This document shows positions 14,527-20,799 of a stretch of DNA of 20,799 bases, one piece after another. A program made the position numbers and the translations under genes. The stretch is from positions 1 through 20,799 of the forward strand of contig JAUVZH010000008.1 of assembly GCA_030602675.1 (NCBI GenBank), given 5' to 3'. Source of the DNA: Candidatus Heimdallarchaeota archaeon. Its GTDB lineage: Archaea; Asgardarchaeota; Heimdallarchaeia; JABLTI01. Numbering within the stretch: the stretch's first letter is position 1; every line of letters begins with the position of its first letter. The notes under the pieces are model-generated. The model was not told the origin of the DNA. It ran no database searches and saw nothing but the letters and a program-made list of their open reading frames with translations.

Positions 14527-15408
14527 CTAAATTGCATCTAATAAACTAAAAATCGTTTTACAAGCAACCATCGAAGTTAAATTATTAATATCAATTTTGG
14601 GATTAACTTCTACAATTTCGAAGCAACCTATAACCCTTGCCAATTTTTCAATAATTGAAAATAGTTCTCTTGAAGTAAGACCTCCAGGTTCTGGCACACT
14701 TATACCTGGAGCAAATGCTGGATCCAGCACATCAATATCAACTGAAACGTAGACATTTTTATGCTTTGCAATTATATTTTTGATAAAATTCTCAATTTCA
14801 TCTTCCAAGCTAAATGAGTTTACCTTTAAAACCTTCATCTTATTACTATTAACAAATTCTACTTCTTCCCAACCTAAATTGTGCCCTCTACTACCTATGA
14901 AGTATACTTGTTTTGTAGAAAAATTATCCAATTCAATAATTCGCCTCAAAACAGTTGCCCTTGAAAATTTATTGCCATTTGGATACTTATTCATTAAATC
15001 TAAATGAGCATCAATCCAAACAATACCGTCAAATTCCATTCCACTTTTTTGAATACCCTTAGCAGTTCCAAGGGCAATTGAATGGTCTCCTCCAAGAATT
15101 ATTGGAAGGGCATTTTTTCGTAATATAGTTGCAATTTTCTCACTGAACTCATTTTGAAAATCTGGATATGATAACCCCTCTTTTGTGTCTCCAAAATCTA
15201 AAACATTAAGTTGATGTATACTTTGTTCTGAAAAAGATTGTCCTGAGAAAAATGTTGAAACTTCTCGAATCTTTTTTGGAGCTAATGCAGTTCCCACTGG
15301 ATAGATTTCGCATTTATCCTCATAAGGTGCTCCAACAATAACTGCATCTACATCTACTGCTGAATCAACTTCATTTACAGCAAACGATCCACAAAAAGGT
15401 TCAGCCAT
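14527..15408 (-). CDS. speB: Agmatinase-family ureohydrolase
   Basis: 293 residues from the ATG at 15408; an in-frame TTG at 15417 is three codons longer but less likely. A binuclear-manganese enzyme that splits urea from a guanidino compound, most likely agmatine to putrescine. The motifs (numbered from the ATG) are all present: LGGDHS (105-110), WIDAHLDLM (131-139), VSVDIDVLDPAFAPG (221-235) and PEPGGLTSREL (239-249), which carry the metal-binding Asp and His residues. A late EIVEVNP is also family-typical. DAHLDLMNKYP fits agmatinase better than arginase, but arginase and guanidinobutyrase cannot be ruled out from the sequence. No polyamine gene lies next to it. Confidence 0.88.
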   Translation of the reverse strand: MAEPFCGSFAVNEVDSAVDVDAVIVGAPYEDKCEIYPVGTALAPKKIREVSTFFSGQSFSEQSIHQLNVLDFGDTKEGLSYPDFQNEFSEKIATILRKNALPIILGGDHSIALGTAKGIQKSGMEFDGIVWIDAHLDLMNKYPNGNKFSRATVLRRIIELDNFSTKQVYFIGSRGHNLGWEEVEFVNSNKMKVLKVNSFSLEDEIENFIKNIIAKHKNVYVSVDIDVLDPAFAPGISVPEPGGLTSRELFSIIEKLARVIGCFEIVEVNPKIDINNLTSMVACKTIFSLLDAI

Positions 15409-15649
15409 TTCTTTCAACTCATTAATTATTATTCAATTGATTTAATTTAACTATTTCAGAATCTCTCTCTTTATGAATATAAGGTATTGTCTTTTTTTTG
15501 GATTTACAATTAATCTTATTAGATAAGAGCTGTTTTTTTTGACAAAAGAACTTTTAATGTGAAACTTTCGTAGTTTAATTAAAGGATTGTGTATCTTAAA
15601 GGATGAAGTAGGAAAAAGTTGAAGAAACATTCAAACTGGTGTGTATCGC
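15409..15649. promoter_or_regulatory. Divergent upstream region of the agmatinase and PHI-like genes
   Basis: About 240 bases, AT-rich, with no gene. For the plus strand, TTTAATTAAAG at about 15574-15584 is TATA-like, and GGTG at 15638-15641 acts as the ribosome binding site for the ATG at 15650. AT-rich sequences near 15440-15480 would serve the minus gene; no single site stands out. Confidence 0.4.
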
Positions 15650-16888
15650 ATGGATGAAAAAAACAAACAAAAGGAAGTAAAACCAAATCTAAGAGATTTC
15701 GGAGGAATTGTTCGAGCAAGTAATATTTTCCTTTCACAGGCTTCAAGAACAAGAAAAGCTATATTAAACCAAAGTGAGAATTTAGAAGCTATCAATACTC
15801 TCCTAAATGAAACTAGAAAGAAACACAATATAGTTCATGTAACCGGCATGGGTCGTTCTGGAAGAGCAGTTGAGTTTTTTGCTGAAATGTTAAAGGATTT
15901 GGGATTTAGAGTTTCAATTATTGGTAGAACTCTAGCTTTACCAGTTTCTGTTGATGATGTTGTTATTGCTTTCTCAGGTTCTGGAAAGACATCTACAACA
16001 GTAGCCAATGTAGGTGTTTGTATAGATGGTGGAGCAAAAATCGTTATAGTTACTCAAAATGAAAAATCTCGTTTAGGAAGATTTGCAGATATCCATTTGA
16101 TTATTCCTAAATCTAAAAAACTACAACGAGCTGAAGAACCACCTGAAATAGAAACTGATAAGAATTACACATTTTCATTCAGCCAAATCCCAGAAGAAAT
16201 GAAGAGTTCTTTGTCACCAATGGGAACTTTATTCGAGTTATCAGCTATGCTAATAGCAATTGGACTTATAGGGATGATTCGTAGTGACAGTGATCCTATT
16301 AGATCATTTCAAAGCACTGTAGATGCGGTTATTAGCAATGCAGAGAAAGCTGTTCAAGGAATTCTAAAGAAAGAGAAAACTCAGGATGAGATTGTAAAAG
16401 TTCTTGAATTGTTTATTGATTTGAGTCCAGCTTCAACGAAAAAGGTCTTTTGGATTGGTGCTGGATTAAGTGGTATTATTGCATCAATGCATGCTATGAG
16501 ATTTCAACATCTTGGTTATAACATTCATTTACAAGATGATTGGCGTTTTAGGAAGAAAAATGACATATTGGTAGCTATAAGTGGTAGTGGAAGTACACCA
16601 TTTACGAATGAATTCGTAGCAGAAGCAAAGAAAAAACGCATGCCAACTATTGGTTTCACATCATTTATTGATTCAAAATTTGGGTCTAAAATTGATATCC
16701 TCATAAAAGTTCCTGGTAGATTAGATCCAGAAAGCTGGTATAATAGATATTCAGAATCAAAACCATTCATTGAAACACAATTTGAATTTGCAGTTGCTGT
16801 GGTTATTGAAAGCATAATTGCTCAGTTAGCAATTCACAAAGGTATTACTGAAACTGAAATGAAAGGACGTCATGCAAACATTGAGTGA
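15650..16888 (+). CDS. Fused tandem SIS protein, 6-phospho-3-hexuloisomerase-like
   Basis: 412 residues from the ATG at 15650 (a GTG nine bases upstream is in frame, but the GGTG overlapping it is better read as the ribosome binding site). Two SIS sugar-isomerase domains follow one another. The first (about 40-215) has GMGRSGRAVEFFAEML, FSGSGKT and SPMGTLFELSAML, all typical of PHI. The second (about 255-410) has GAGLSGIIASMHAMRF, ISGSGST, ETQFEFAV and ends in RHANIE, the C-terminal signature of PHI. PHI interconverts 3-hexulose 6-phosphate and fructose 6-phosphate in the ribulose-monophosphate pathway, which supplies pentoses in many archaea. Normal PHI is about 180-200 residues, so this is a fused dimer. 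Hexulose-phosphate synthase is not nearby. PDCD5 follows after 66 bases. Confidence 0.88.
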   Translation: MDEKNKQKEVKPNLRDFGGIVRASNIFLSQASRTRKAILNQSENLEAINTLLNETRKKHNIVHVTGMGRSGRAVEFFAEMLKDLGFRVSIIGRTLALPVSVDDVVIAFSGSGKTSTTVANVGVCIDGGAKIVIVTQNEKSRLGRFADIHLIIPKSKKLQRAEEPPEIETDKNYTFSFSQIPEEMKSSLSPMGTLFELSAMLIAIGLIGMIRSDSDPIRSFQSTVDAVISNAEKAVQGILKKEKTQDEIVKVLELFIDLSPASTKKVFWIGAGLSGIIASMHAMRFQHLGYNIHLQDDWRFRKKNDILVAISGSGSTPFTNEFVAEAKKKRMPTIGFTSFIDSKFGSKIDILIKVPGRLDPESWYNRYSESKPFIETQFEFAVAVVIESIIAQLAIHKGITETEMKGRHANIE

Positions 16889-16954
16889 GTAAAGTTTGAC
16901 TTTACAAAAAGACTTATCAATCAAACGTTGAAACAACAAAACTGAGTGTTAAGT

Positions 16955-17359
16955 ATGAGCTATGATAGGGAATTAGATAGTCTTCGTGAAAAACGAAAAC
17001 GTGAACTTCTTTCACATTCATTAAAGAAAGAGCTTGAACAGAAGAAAAGAGAAGAAGAACTTAACAAGATAAAGAATAGACAAGCTAAAGCTACAATGAT
17101 TGTGAACACGGTCTTAGAACCCGATGCAGTAGTTTATTTGAATTGGTTAACAAAGAACAATCCTCAGATAGCTCAAACAATCAAGGATACAATTATTTTA
17201 TTGATTAACAAGAAAATGATTCGAAAACCACTCTCAAAAATTGACATAATGAAAATTGAACGTGAATTAACTGGACAAGAATCATCAATTAAAGTAAAGA
17301 AACGAGGAAGAGAAATTGAGAACCTTGCTGAAACGATGAAAAAAGATATTATAAATTGA
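16955..17359 (+). CDS. PDCD5-family DNA-binding protein
   Basis: 134 residues from the ATG at 16955; a GTG at 16946 is in frame but less likely. The family (TFAR19/PDCD5) is conserved in archaea and eukaryotes and binds nucleic acid and, in eukaryotes, a chaperonin. Seen here: a charged N-terminal helix DSLREKRKRELL, a long coiled Glu/Lys/Gln helix to about residue 50, then a compact three-helix core with the conserved pattern of leucines around TVLEPDAVVYLNWLTKNNPQIAQTIKDTIILLINKKMI and the ending IDIMKIERELTG. The C-terminal tail of about 25 residues is longer and more basic than in many archaeal homologues. It is on the same strand as the PHI-like gene and may be co-transcribed. It is convergent with the next gene, 20 bases apart. 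Confidence 0.8.
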   Translation: MSYDRELDSLREKRKRELLSHSLKKELEQKKREEELNKIKNRQAKATMIVNTVLEPDAVVYLNWLTKNNPQIAQTIKDTIILLINKKMIRKPLSKIDIMKIERELTGQESSIKVKKRGREIENLAETMKKDIIN

Positions 17360-17379
17360 ATAATAACACATGATTCTTC

Positions 17380-18336
17380 TTATCGTTTAATTACACTTCC
17401 ATAAATAATTCTCTCAACTTCTTTTATTATTCCTTTAATTGTAGGTGTTGCTGTTCCTACTCCATCTCTTGATTCACTTTCGAATACAAACAAACCAATA
17501 TAGGCGAGTTGTCTTTTCTGTCTTCTATCTCTAATAGATTCTATCCAAACTAGGTGAGGTTGCGCTTTAACCCAACCGTACTCGTCCTTTTCTTCTAGAG
17601 CTAAACTGATTTTCCAGAATAGCGATGGAATACTGTCATGTATATTTGCTAATGTAGTTTTAGCATCTTTATCATTAGCATAACTGAAGATCCCCTCTCC
17701 TCTTTTGTTGTAAATCGCGAATCCTGTACATGCTGGAAAAACTGTCATGAATTGTTCCAAGACCTTCTGCATTTGATTCTTGTGCTCAATTTCAATCTTT
17801 ATTTCTTCTGATGGTAGTTTAATTGTTTCGTGTATTTTTTTCATTGAATCTTCTACAAGCACTTTCAATTTTTTCTCTTGTTCTAATCTATCTAATTGAC
17901 CTAAATGATGTGAAATCTCTTTGTCTAAATCATCAATAAGTTCCTTACTATCTATTTTCTCAATTTTCTCTCTATCAACTGAAAGCTCCATTGCATATAG
18001 AACAATATCACCTGCATTTGCTAGACTAATTTTGAGTATTTTTGCTATAATCGTTGCATTTGCTTCTGAAACTTCTTGTATCGTCATATATCCAAAATCC
18101 GTTAGAGCTTTATTAATCCCTTTAGAAGATTCTCCCTGAAATTCGTTTTGAATGTTATTCATATGTGCTTTTAGTGCTGTAACAAAAAGATTCTCAGCGG
18201 TGTTTATATTTGAATCAAGAATATTCATTATCGTTGGTGGTAGTATTTCTACTAATTCAGGCACCGTATTATATCCTGCATTCTGTAATTTTTGCAAAAA
18301 TAATTTTTTTAACTCATTTTCCTGACTCTTGTTCAT
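17380..18336 (-). CDS. Helix-hairpin-helix protein with C-terminal roadblock/longin-like domain
   Basis: 318 residues from the ATG at 18336; this start has AGGTGA eight bases upstream, overlapping an alternative GTG start at 18348. Residues about 12-60 and 75-118 are two related helix-hairpin-helix units: QNAGYNTVPELVEI and TDFGYMTIQEVSEA align position by position. They resemble the SAM-like HhH pairs of the RNA polymerase alpha C-terminus and RadA N-terminus. Residues 125-195 form a charged coiled coil. Residues about 198-313 alternate strands and helices (ACTGFAIYNKRGEGIFSY, LVWIESIRD, AYIGLFVFES, a final helix) in a way that fits a roadblock/longin-type fold, without a clear sequence signature. 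DNA or protein binding through the HhH pair is plausible. Function unknown. Confidence 0.8.
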   Translation of the reverse strand: MNKSQENELKKLFLQKLQNAGYNTVPELVEILPPTIMNILDSNINTAENLFVTALKAHMNNIQNEFQGESSKGINKALTDFGYMTIQEVSEANATIIAKILKISLANAGDIVLYAMELSVDREKIEKIDSKELIDDLDKEISHHLGQLDRLEQEKKLKVLVEDSMKKIHETIKLPSEEIKIEIEHKNQMQKVLEQFMTVFPACTGFAIYNKRGEGIFSYANDKDAKTTLANIHDSIPSLFWKISLALEEKDEYGWVKAQPHLVWIESIRDRRQKRQLAYIGLFVFESESRDGVGTATPTIKGIIKEVERIIYGSVIKR

Positions 18337-18571
18337 ATCACTTTTCACCTAAACAAGTATTAATTTTTTGAATCTCTCATTATTATAATATCAAAGAGAT
18401 TATTATTCATTTTGTTATTAGAAATGAGTTAAATATTAGAAAATATGAAGAAAAACCCCTCTAATAATTATTTTATTAGTGTAATAGAAAACTAACTATA
18501 AATTAATGAATATAAGTTATTATATACAAGAAAAACAGATGTTATAATGTAAACTATAGTAGGTTTGTTGT
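18337..18571. promoter_or_regulatory. Divergent promoter region with a 19-bp inverted repeat
   Basis: AT-rich region between the HhH gene and the winged-helix gene. CTAATAA (18461-18467) and TTATTAG (18473-18479) form a perfect seven-base inverted repeat with a five-base spacer, placed roughly midway. A TATA-like TTATATAC near 18519-18526 lies about 50 bases before the plus-strand start. The repeat may be a regulator site, although AT-rich DNA yields such palindromes by chance. Confidence 0.4.
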
Positions 18572-19345
18572 ATGGAATTTCATATTGACGATTTCTCCAA
18601 TCTAAATGCTCTTCCAGCTATTGAGATAAACATACGTCCAAATATACTCTATACAGAAGAATATTCCTACTTAACTAAAGTCGAATTAGAAGTATTATTT
18701 TTACTAGCTACTACAGAAATGTCTGCAAAAGGACTTACAACTTTTTCCTTCTCAGGTATCAAACGACAATTGGGTAAACACCAGCAAAAGATAACCAAAG
18801 CAGTTAACAGATTACTTTCGAAAGATTTGATATGTAAAAACGGTGTAGGTTACTCAATTTCAATAAAAGGTACAACCATTCTTTCTGAAATCATTAAATT
18901 ACAAAATGCTGTTGACCTTCATAAAGCAACAGTTGAATATTTACAACAAAAAATTGTTTTTGATAACAAACTACCTATTGAAGAACTAACAACTCTACTT
19001 GTAGGAAAATGGTTTGGTGCTTTCAGATATATTTCGCATACCGAAGGTAAGAATTTTATTATTCGTTGGCAACTTGTTGACAGTCGTGCGACAGCAACAT
19101 TAAATGTTTATGAGGATGAAGCCATAATAAATATTATTCCAGATAAGAGTGATAAACAAAGATTTGCTTATGAACAAACATTAGATGATTTATCTCAATA
19201 CTTTATAGATATCTTATCAACATTTTCTATTCACGCATCAATTGAAACAGAAGGGTGGCGAAGAAGTTCACTATCCGAACTTGATTACCAGCAACAATTT
19301 ACAACATGGTTAAGCACAACAATTAATAACCTTTCACAGAACTAG
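18572..19345 (+). CDS. Winged-helix transcription regulator with C-terminal ligand-like domain
   Basis: 257 residues. Residues about 32-105 are a MarR/ArsR-type winged helix: helix LTKVELEVLFLLATTE, the recognition region FSGIKRQLGKHQQKITKAVNRLLSKDLI and the wing GVGYSISIKG. A helix (105-135) joins it to a beta-rich domain (about 139-232) with LLVGKWFGAFRYISH, a strand pair NFIIRWQLVDSRATATLNVYEDEAIINIIP and a final helix, probably for ligand binding or dimerisation. It is the gene directly before psmB, on the same strand, with a 140-base gap that holds the proteasome promoter, so it is not in that operon but could regulate it; that is inferred from position only. A weak AGG about ten bases upstream is the only ribosome binding signal. 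Confidence 0.8.
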   Translation: MEFHIDDFSNLNALPAIEINIRPNILYTEEYSYLTKVELEVLFLLATTEMSAKGLTTFSFSGIKRQLGKHQQKITKAVNRLLSKDLICKNGVGYSISIKGTTILSEIIKLQNAVDLHKATVEYLQQKIVFDNKLPIEELTTLLVGKWFGAFRYISHTEGKNFIIRWQLVDSRATATLNVYEDEAIINIIPDKSDKQRFAYEQTLDDLSQYFIDILSTFSIHASIETEGWRRSSLSELDYQQQFTTWLSTTINNLSQN

Positions 19346-19488
19346 TCGTTTATCACTTAATCAATAGTTTCAAAAAGTTTATTTTTAATGAGCATTCTGC
19401 TGGTTTTATCATTAGAAATACTACTTAGTCATTTTATATAATGACACTTTATGTATTGTAAATATAAAACTAATTTGAGGTTGAAAAA
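19346..19488 (+). promoter_or_regulatory. Proteasome (psmB-psmA) promoter with inverted repeat around the TATA box
   Basis: GTCATT (19428-19433) and AATGAC (19440-19445) form a perfect six-base inverted repeat whose six-base spacer TTATAT is the TATA-box core. Transcription should begin near 19465. The TTG start codon of psmB at 19489 is preceded by GAGGTTG at 19477-19483. A protein binding the repeat would block TBP, so repression is a natural reading; the binder is unknown. Confidence 0.55.
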
Positions 19489-20133
19489 TTGCAACCAAAT
19501 AATATTGAACAACAATTAACAAAAGGAACGACAACCGTTGCAGTTAAGTGCAAAGATTGTGCTATCCTTGTTGCTGACATGCGCGCAAGTATGGGTACAT
19601 TGGTTGCATCCGATCATGCTAAGAAAGTCCATCAATTGAATGACTACTCAGCAATCACAATTGCAGGCTTAGTTTCTGACGCACAATATATCATTGACAT
19701 CATGCAAGCACAAATACGATTATTTGAGCTTGATCGAAAACGAAAACCAAAGACATCTATGATAGCAAATCTCGTCAAAAACATGCTCTATGGACAATAT
19801 CGACAATATTTCCCGTTCTATGTCCAACTAATGGTTGGCGGTTGGGATAAAGCAGGACCACATATTTTCTCATTTGATATGGCTGGTTCTGTCTCAGAAG
19901 ATGATTGGATGTCAACAGGCTCAGGGTCACCATTAGCAATAGGTGTCTTAGAAGTAATGTATGAGAAGGACATGACTGAAAAGGAAGGCATGGTATTAGC
20001 CTTAAAAGCTTTGAAGTCAGCCATAAAAAGAGACACAGCTACAGGCGATGGAATTAGAGCAGTTGTTATTGATAGAAAAGGTTTCAGAGAACTATCAAAA
20101 GAAGATATAATTGAACACGGAGGAGCTCTTTAA
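19489..20133 (+). CDS. psmB: Proteasome beta subunit
   Basis: 214 residues; the proteolytic subunit of the archaeal 20S proteasome, an N-terminal threonine hydrolase. A 13-residue propeptide ends in Gly13, and Thr14 (Thr1 of the mature enzyme) starts the TTTVAV strand. Counting from Thr1, Asp17 (VADMRAS) and Lys33 (HAKKV) are in their canonical places, and the later STGSGSPLAIG block contains the catalytic-site serine. The start is a TTG, supported by the GAGGTTG sequence seven bases upstream; there is no ATG before the catalytic threonine. The following psmA begins one base after the stop, so the two form an operon in beta-alpha order. The PAN ATPase gene is not in the window. Confidence 0.95.
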   Translation: MQPNNIEQQLTKGTTTVAVKCKDCAILVADMRASMGTLVASDHAKKVHQLNDYSAITIAGLVSDAQYIIDIMQAQIRLFELDRKRKPKTSMIANLVKNMLYGQYRQYFPFYVQLMVGGWDKAGPHIFSFDMAGSVSEDDWMSTGSGSPLAIGVLEVMYEKDMTEKEGMVLALKALKSAIKRDTATGDGIRAVVIDRKGFRELSKEDIIEHGGAL

Positions 20134-20134
20134 G

Positions 20135-20799
20135 ATGTTTTCACAACCAAGTCAATTCGGTTACGATAAAGCTACAGTTATTTTCTCCCCTGACGGAAGA
20201 ATAATCCAAGTTGAATACGCTCGAGAGGCTGTTAAAATGGGCAGTACTGCTGTTGGTATTAAAACAGACAGCTGTGTGATTTTAGCAGGACAAAAACGAT
20301 CATTCGAACTAATTGAATCTGCAGATAAAGTATTCAAGATAGACGATCACATAGCTTCAACTTTCTCAGGATATTCTGCAGATGGAAGAGCACTTTTACA
20401 AAGAGCAAGAGTAGAAGCTCAAATTGAAAGAATCACTTATGGAGAAGTGATTGATCCAGAAGTCCTTTCAGAAAAAATAGGCGATCACTTACAATCATTC
20501 ACTCAATACGGTGGAGTTCGTCCATATGGTATTGCTGTGTTATTTGGTAGTGTCTATGAGTCTGAAACTTTTCTACATTACATTGATCCTGGAGGAGCAA
20601 TATTCAGCTGCTTAGCACAAGCAATTGGTTCAAACGAAAGCGCTGCAAAAGAAATCCTAAAGAAAGGATACAAGAAAACACTAACCAAAAAAGCTGCTGT
20701 CAAACTTGCATATGATGCACTTAAAGCTGCTGCTGAGGAAGATGAAGGCGGTTTAGTTGCTGAAATGGCTATTATCGAGGTTAAAACCGGAAAAGTCGA
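20135..20799 (+). CDS. psmA: Proteasome alpha subunit, 3' end cut by the window edge
   Basis: 221 codons are visible from the ATG at 20135, and the frame is open at the right edge (full archaeal alpha subunits have about 240-260 residues). Alpha subunits form the outer gated rings of the 20S proteasome. The signature is unmistakable: SQFGYDKATVIFSPDGRIIQVEYAREAVKMGSTAVGIK, containing the N-terminal gate YD-x-A and the QVEYA motif, then DDHIASTFSGYSADGRALLQRAR, QYGGVRPYGIAVLFGS and YIDPGGAIFSCLAQAIGS. There is no propeptide threonine, as expected for alpha. GGAGGAG at 20119-20125, inside the end of psmB, is a strong ribosome binding site with nine bases of spacing. Confidence 0.96.
   Translation, partial: MFSQPSQFGYDKATVIFSPDGRIIQVEYAREAVKMGSTAVGIKTDSCVILAGQKRSFELIESADKVFKIDDHIASTFSGYSADGRALLQRARVEAQIERITYGEVIDPEVLSEKIGDHLQSFTQYGGVRPYGIAVLFGSVYESETFLHYIDPGGAIFSCLAQAIGSNESAAKEILKKGYKKTLTKKAAVKLAYDALKAAAEEDEGGLVAEMAIIEVKTGKV

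Overview
AT-rich archaeal chromosome segment. The evidence for archaea is direct: paired archaeal-type proteasome beta and alpha genes, ribosomal protein L40e, a PDCD5-family protein, a fused 6-phospho-3-hexuloisomerase-like (PHI) protein, NadA/NadC, a two-subunit fumarase, TATA-type promoters and a tRNA without encoded CCA. The mix of eukaryote-like parts (PDCD5, an OGG1-type glycosylase, a possible roadblock/longin-like domain fused to helix-hairpin-helix units, a histone-H1-like lysine-rich tail) and the low GC fit an Asgard archaeon best. That placement is an inference, because no Asgard hallmark such as actin, ESCRT or a small GTPase lies in the window.

Layout. Positions 1-2455 look like an accessory segment: an unrecognised gene running off the left edge (minus), tRNA-Val(CAC) (plus), a TIR-domain gene (minus), and an orphan 5' half of a second tRNA (minus). 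From 2560 on the content is mostly housekeeping. It starts with L40e and a large multidomain PRC-barrel/helical-repeat/winged-helix/H1-tail protein (minus). Then come a zinc-ribbon protein with three internal repeats, a nadA-nadC pair (plus), a frameshifted small gene (minus, about 7742-7947), the fumarase alpha and beta genes (plus), a GNAT acetyltransferase (minus), a DMT/NIPA-like transporter and an unrecognised protein (plus). Next are an OGG1-like DNA glycosylase, an APH-family kinase and an agmatinase-family hydrolase (minus), a tandem-SIS PHI-like protein and PDCD5 (plus), an HhH plus roadblock-like protein (minus), a winged-helix regulator (plus), and finally psmB-psmA (plus; psmA runs off the right edge).

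How the genes work together. NadA and NadC perform consecutive steps of de novo NAD synthesis and overlap by four bases. The fumarase subunits form one enzyme and are six bases apart. PsmB and PsmA form the 20S proteasome, with psmA starting one base after psmB stops. The tandem PHI-like protein points to the ribulose-monophosphate route to pentoses, although its usual partner hexulose-phosphate synthase is absent here. Most other genes are single transcription units with their own promoters. No CRISPR array, insertion sequence, rRNA or replication origin was seen.
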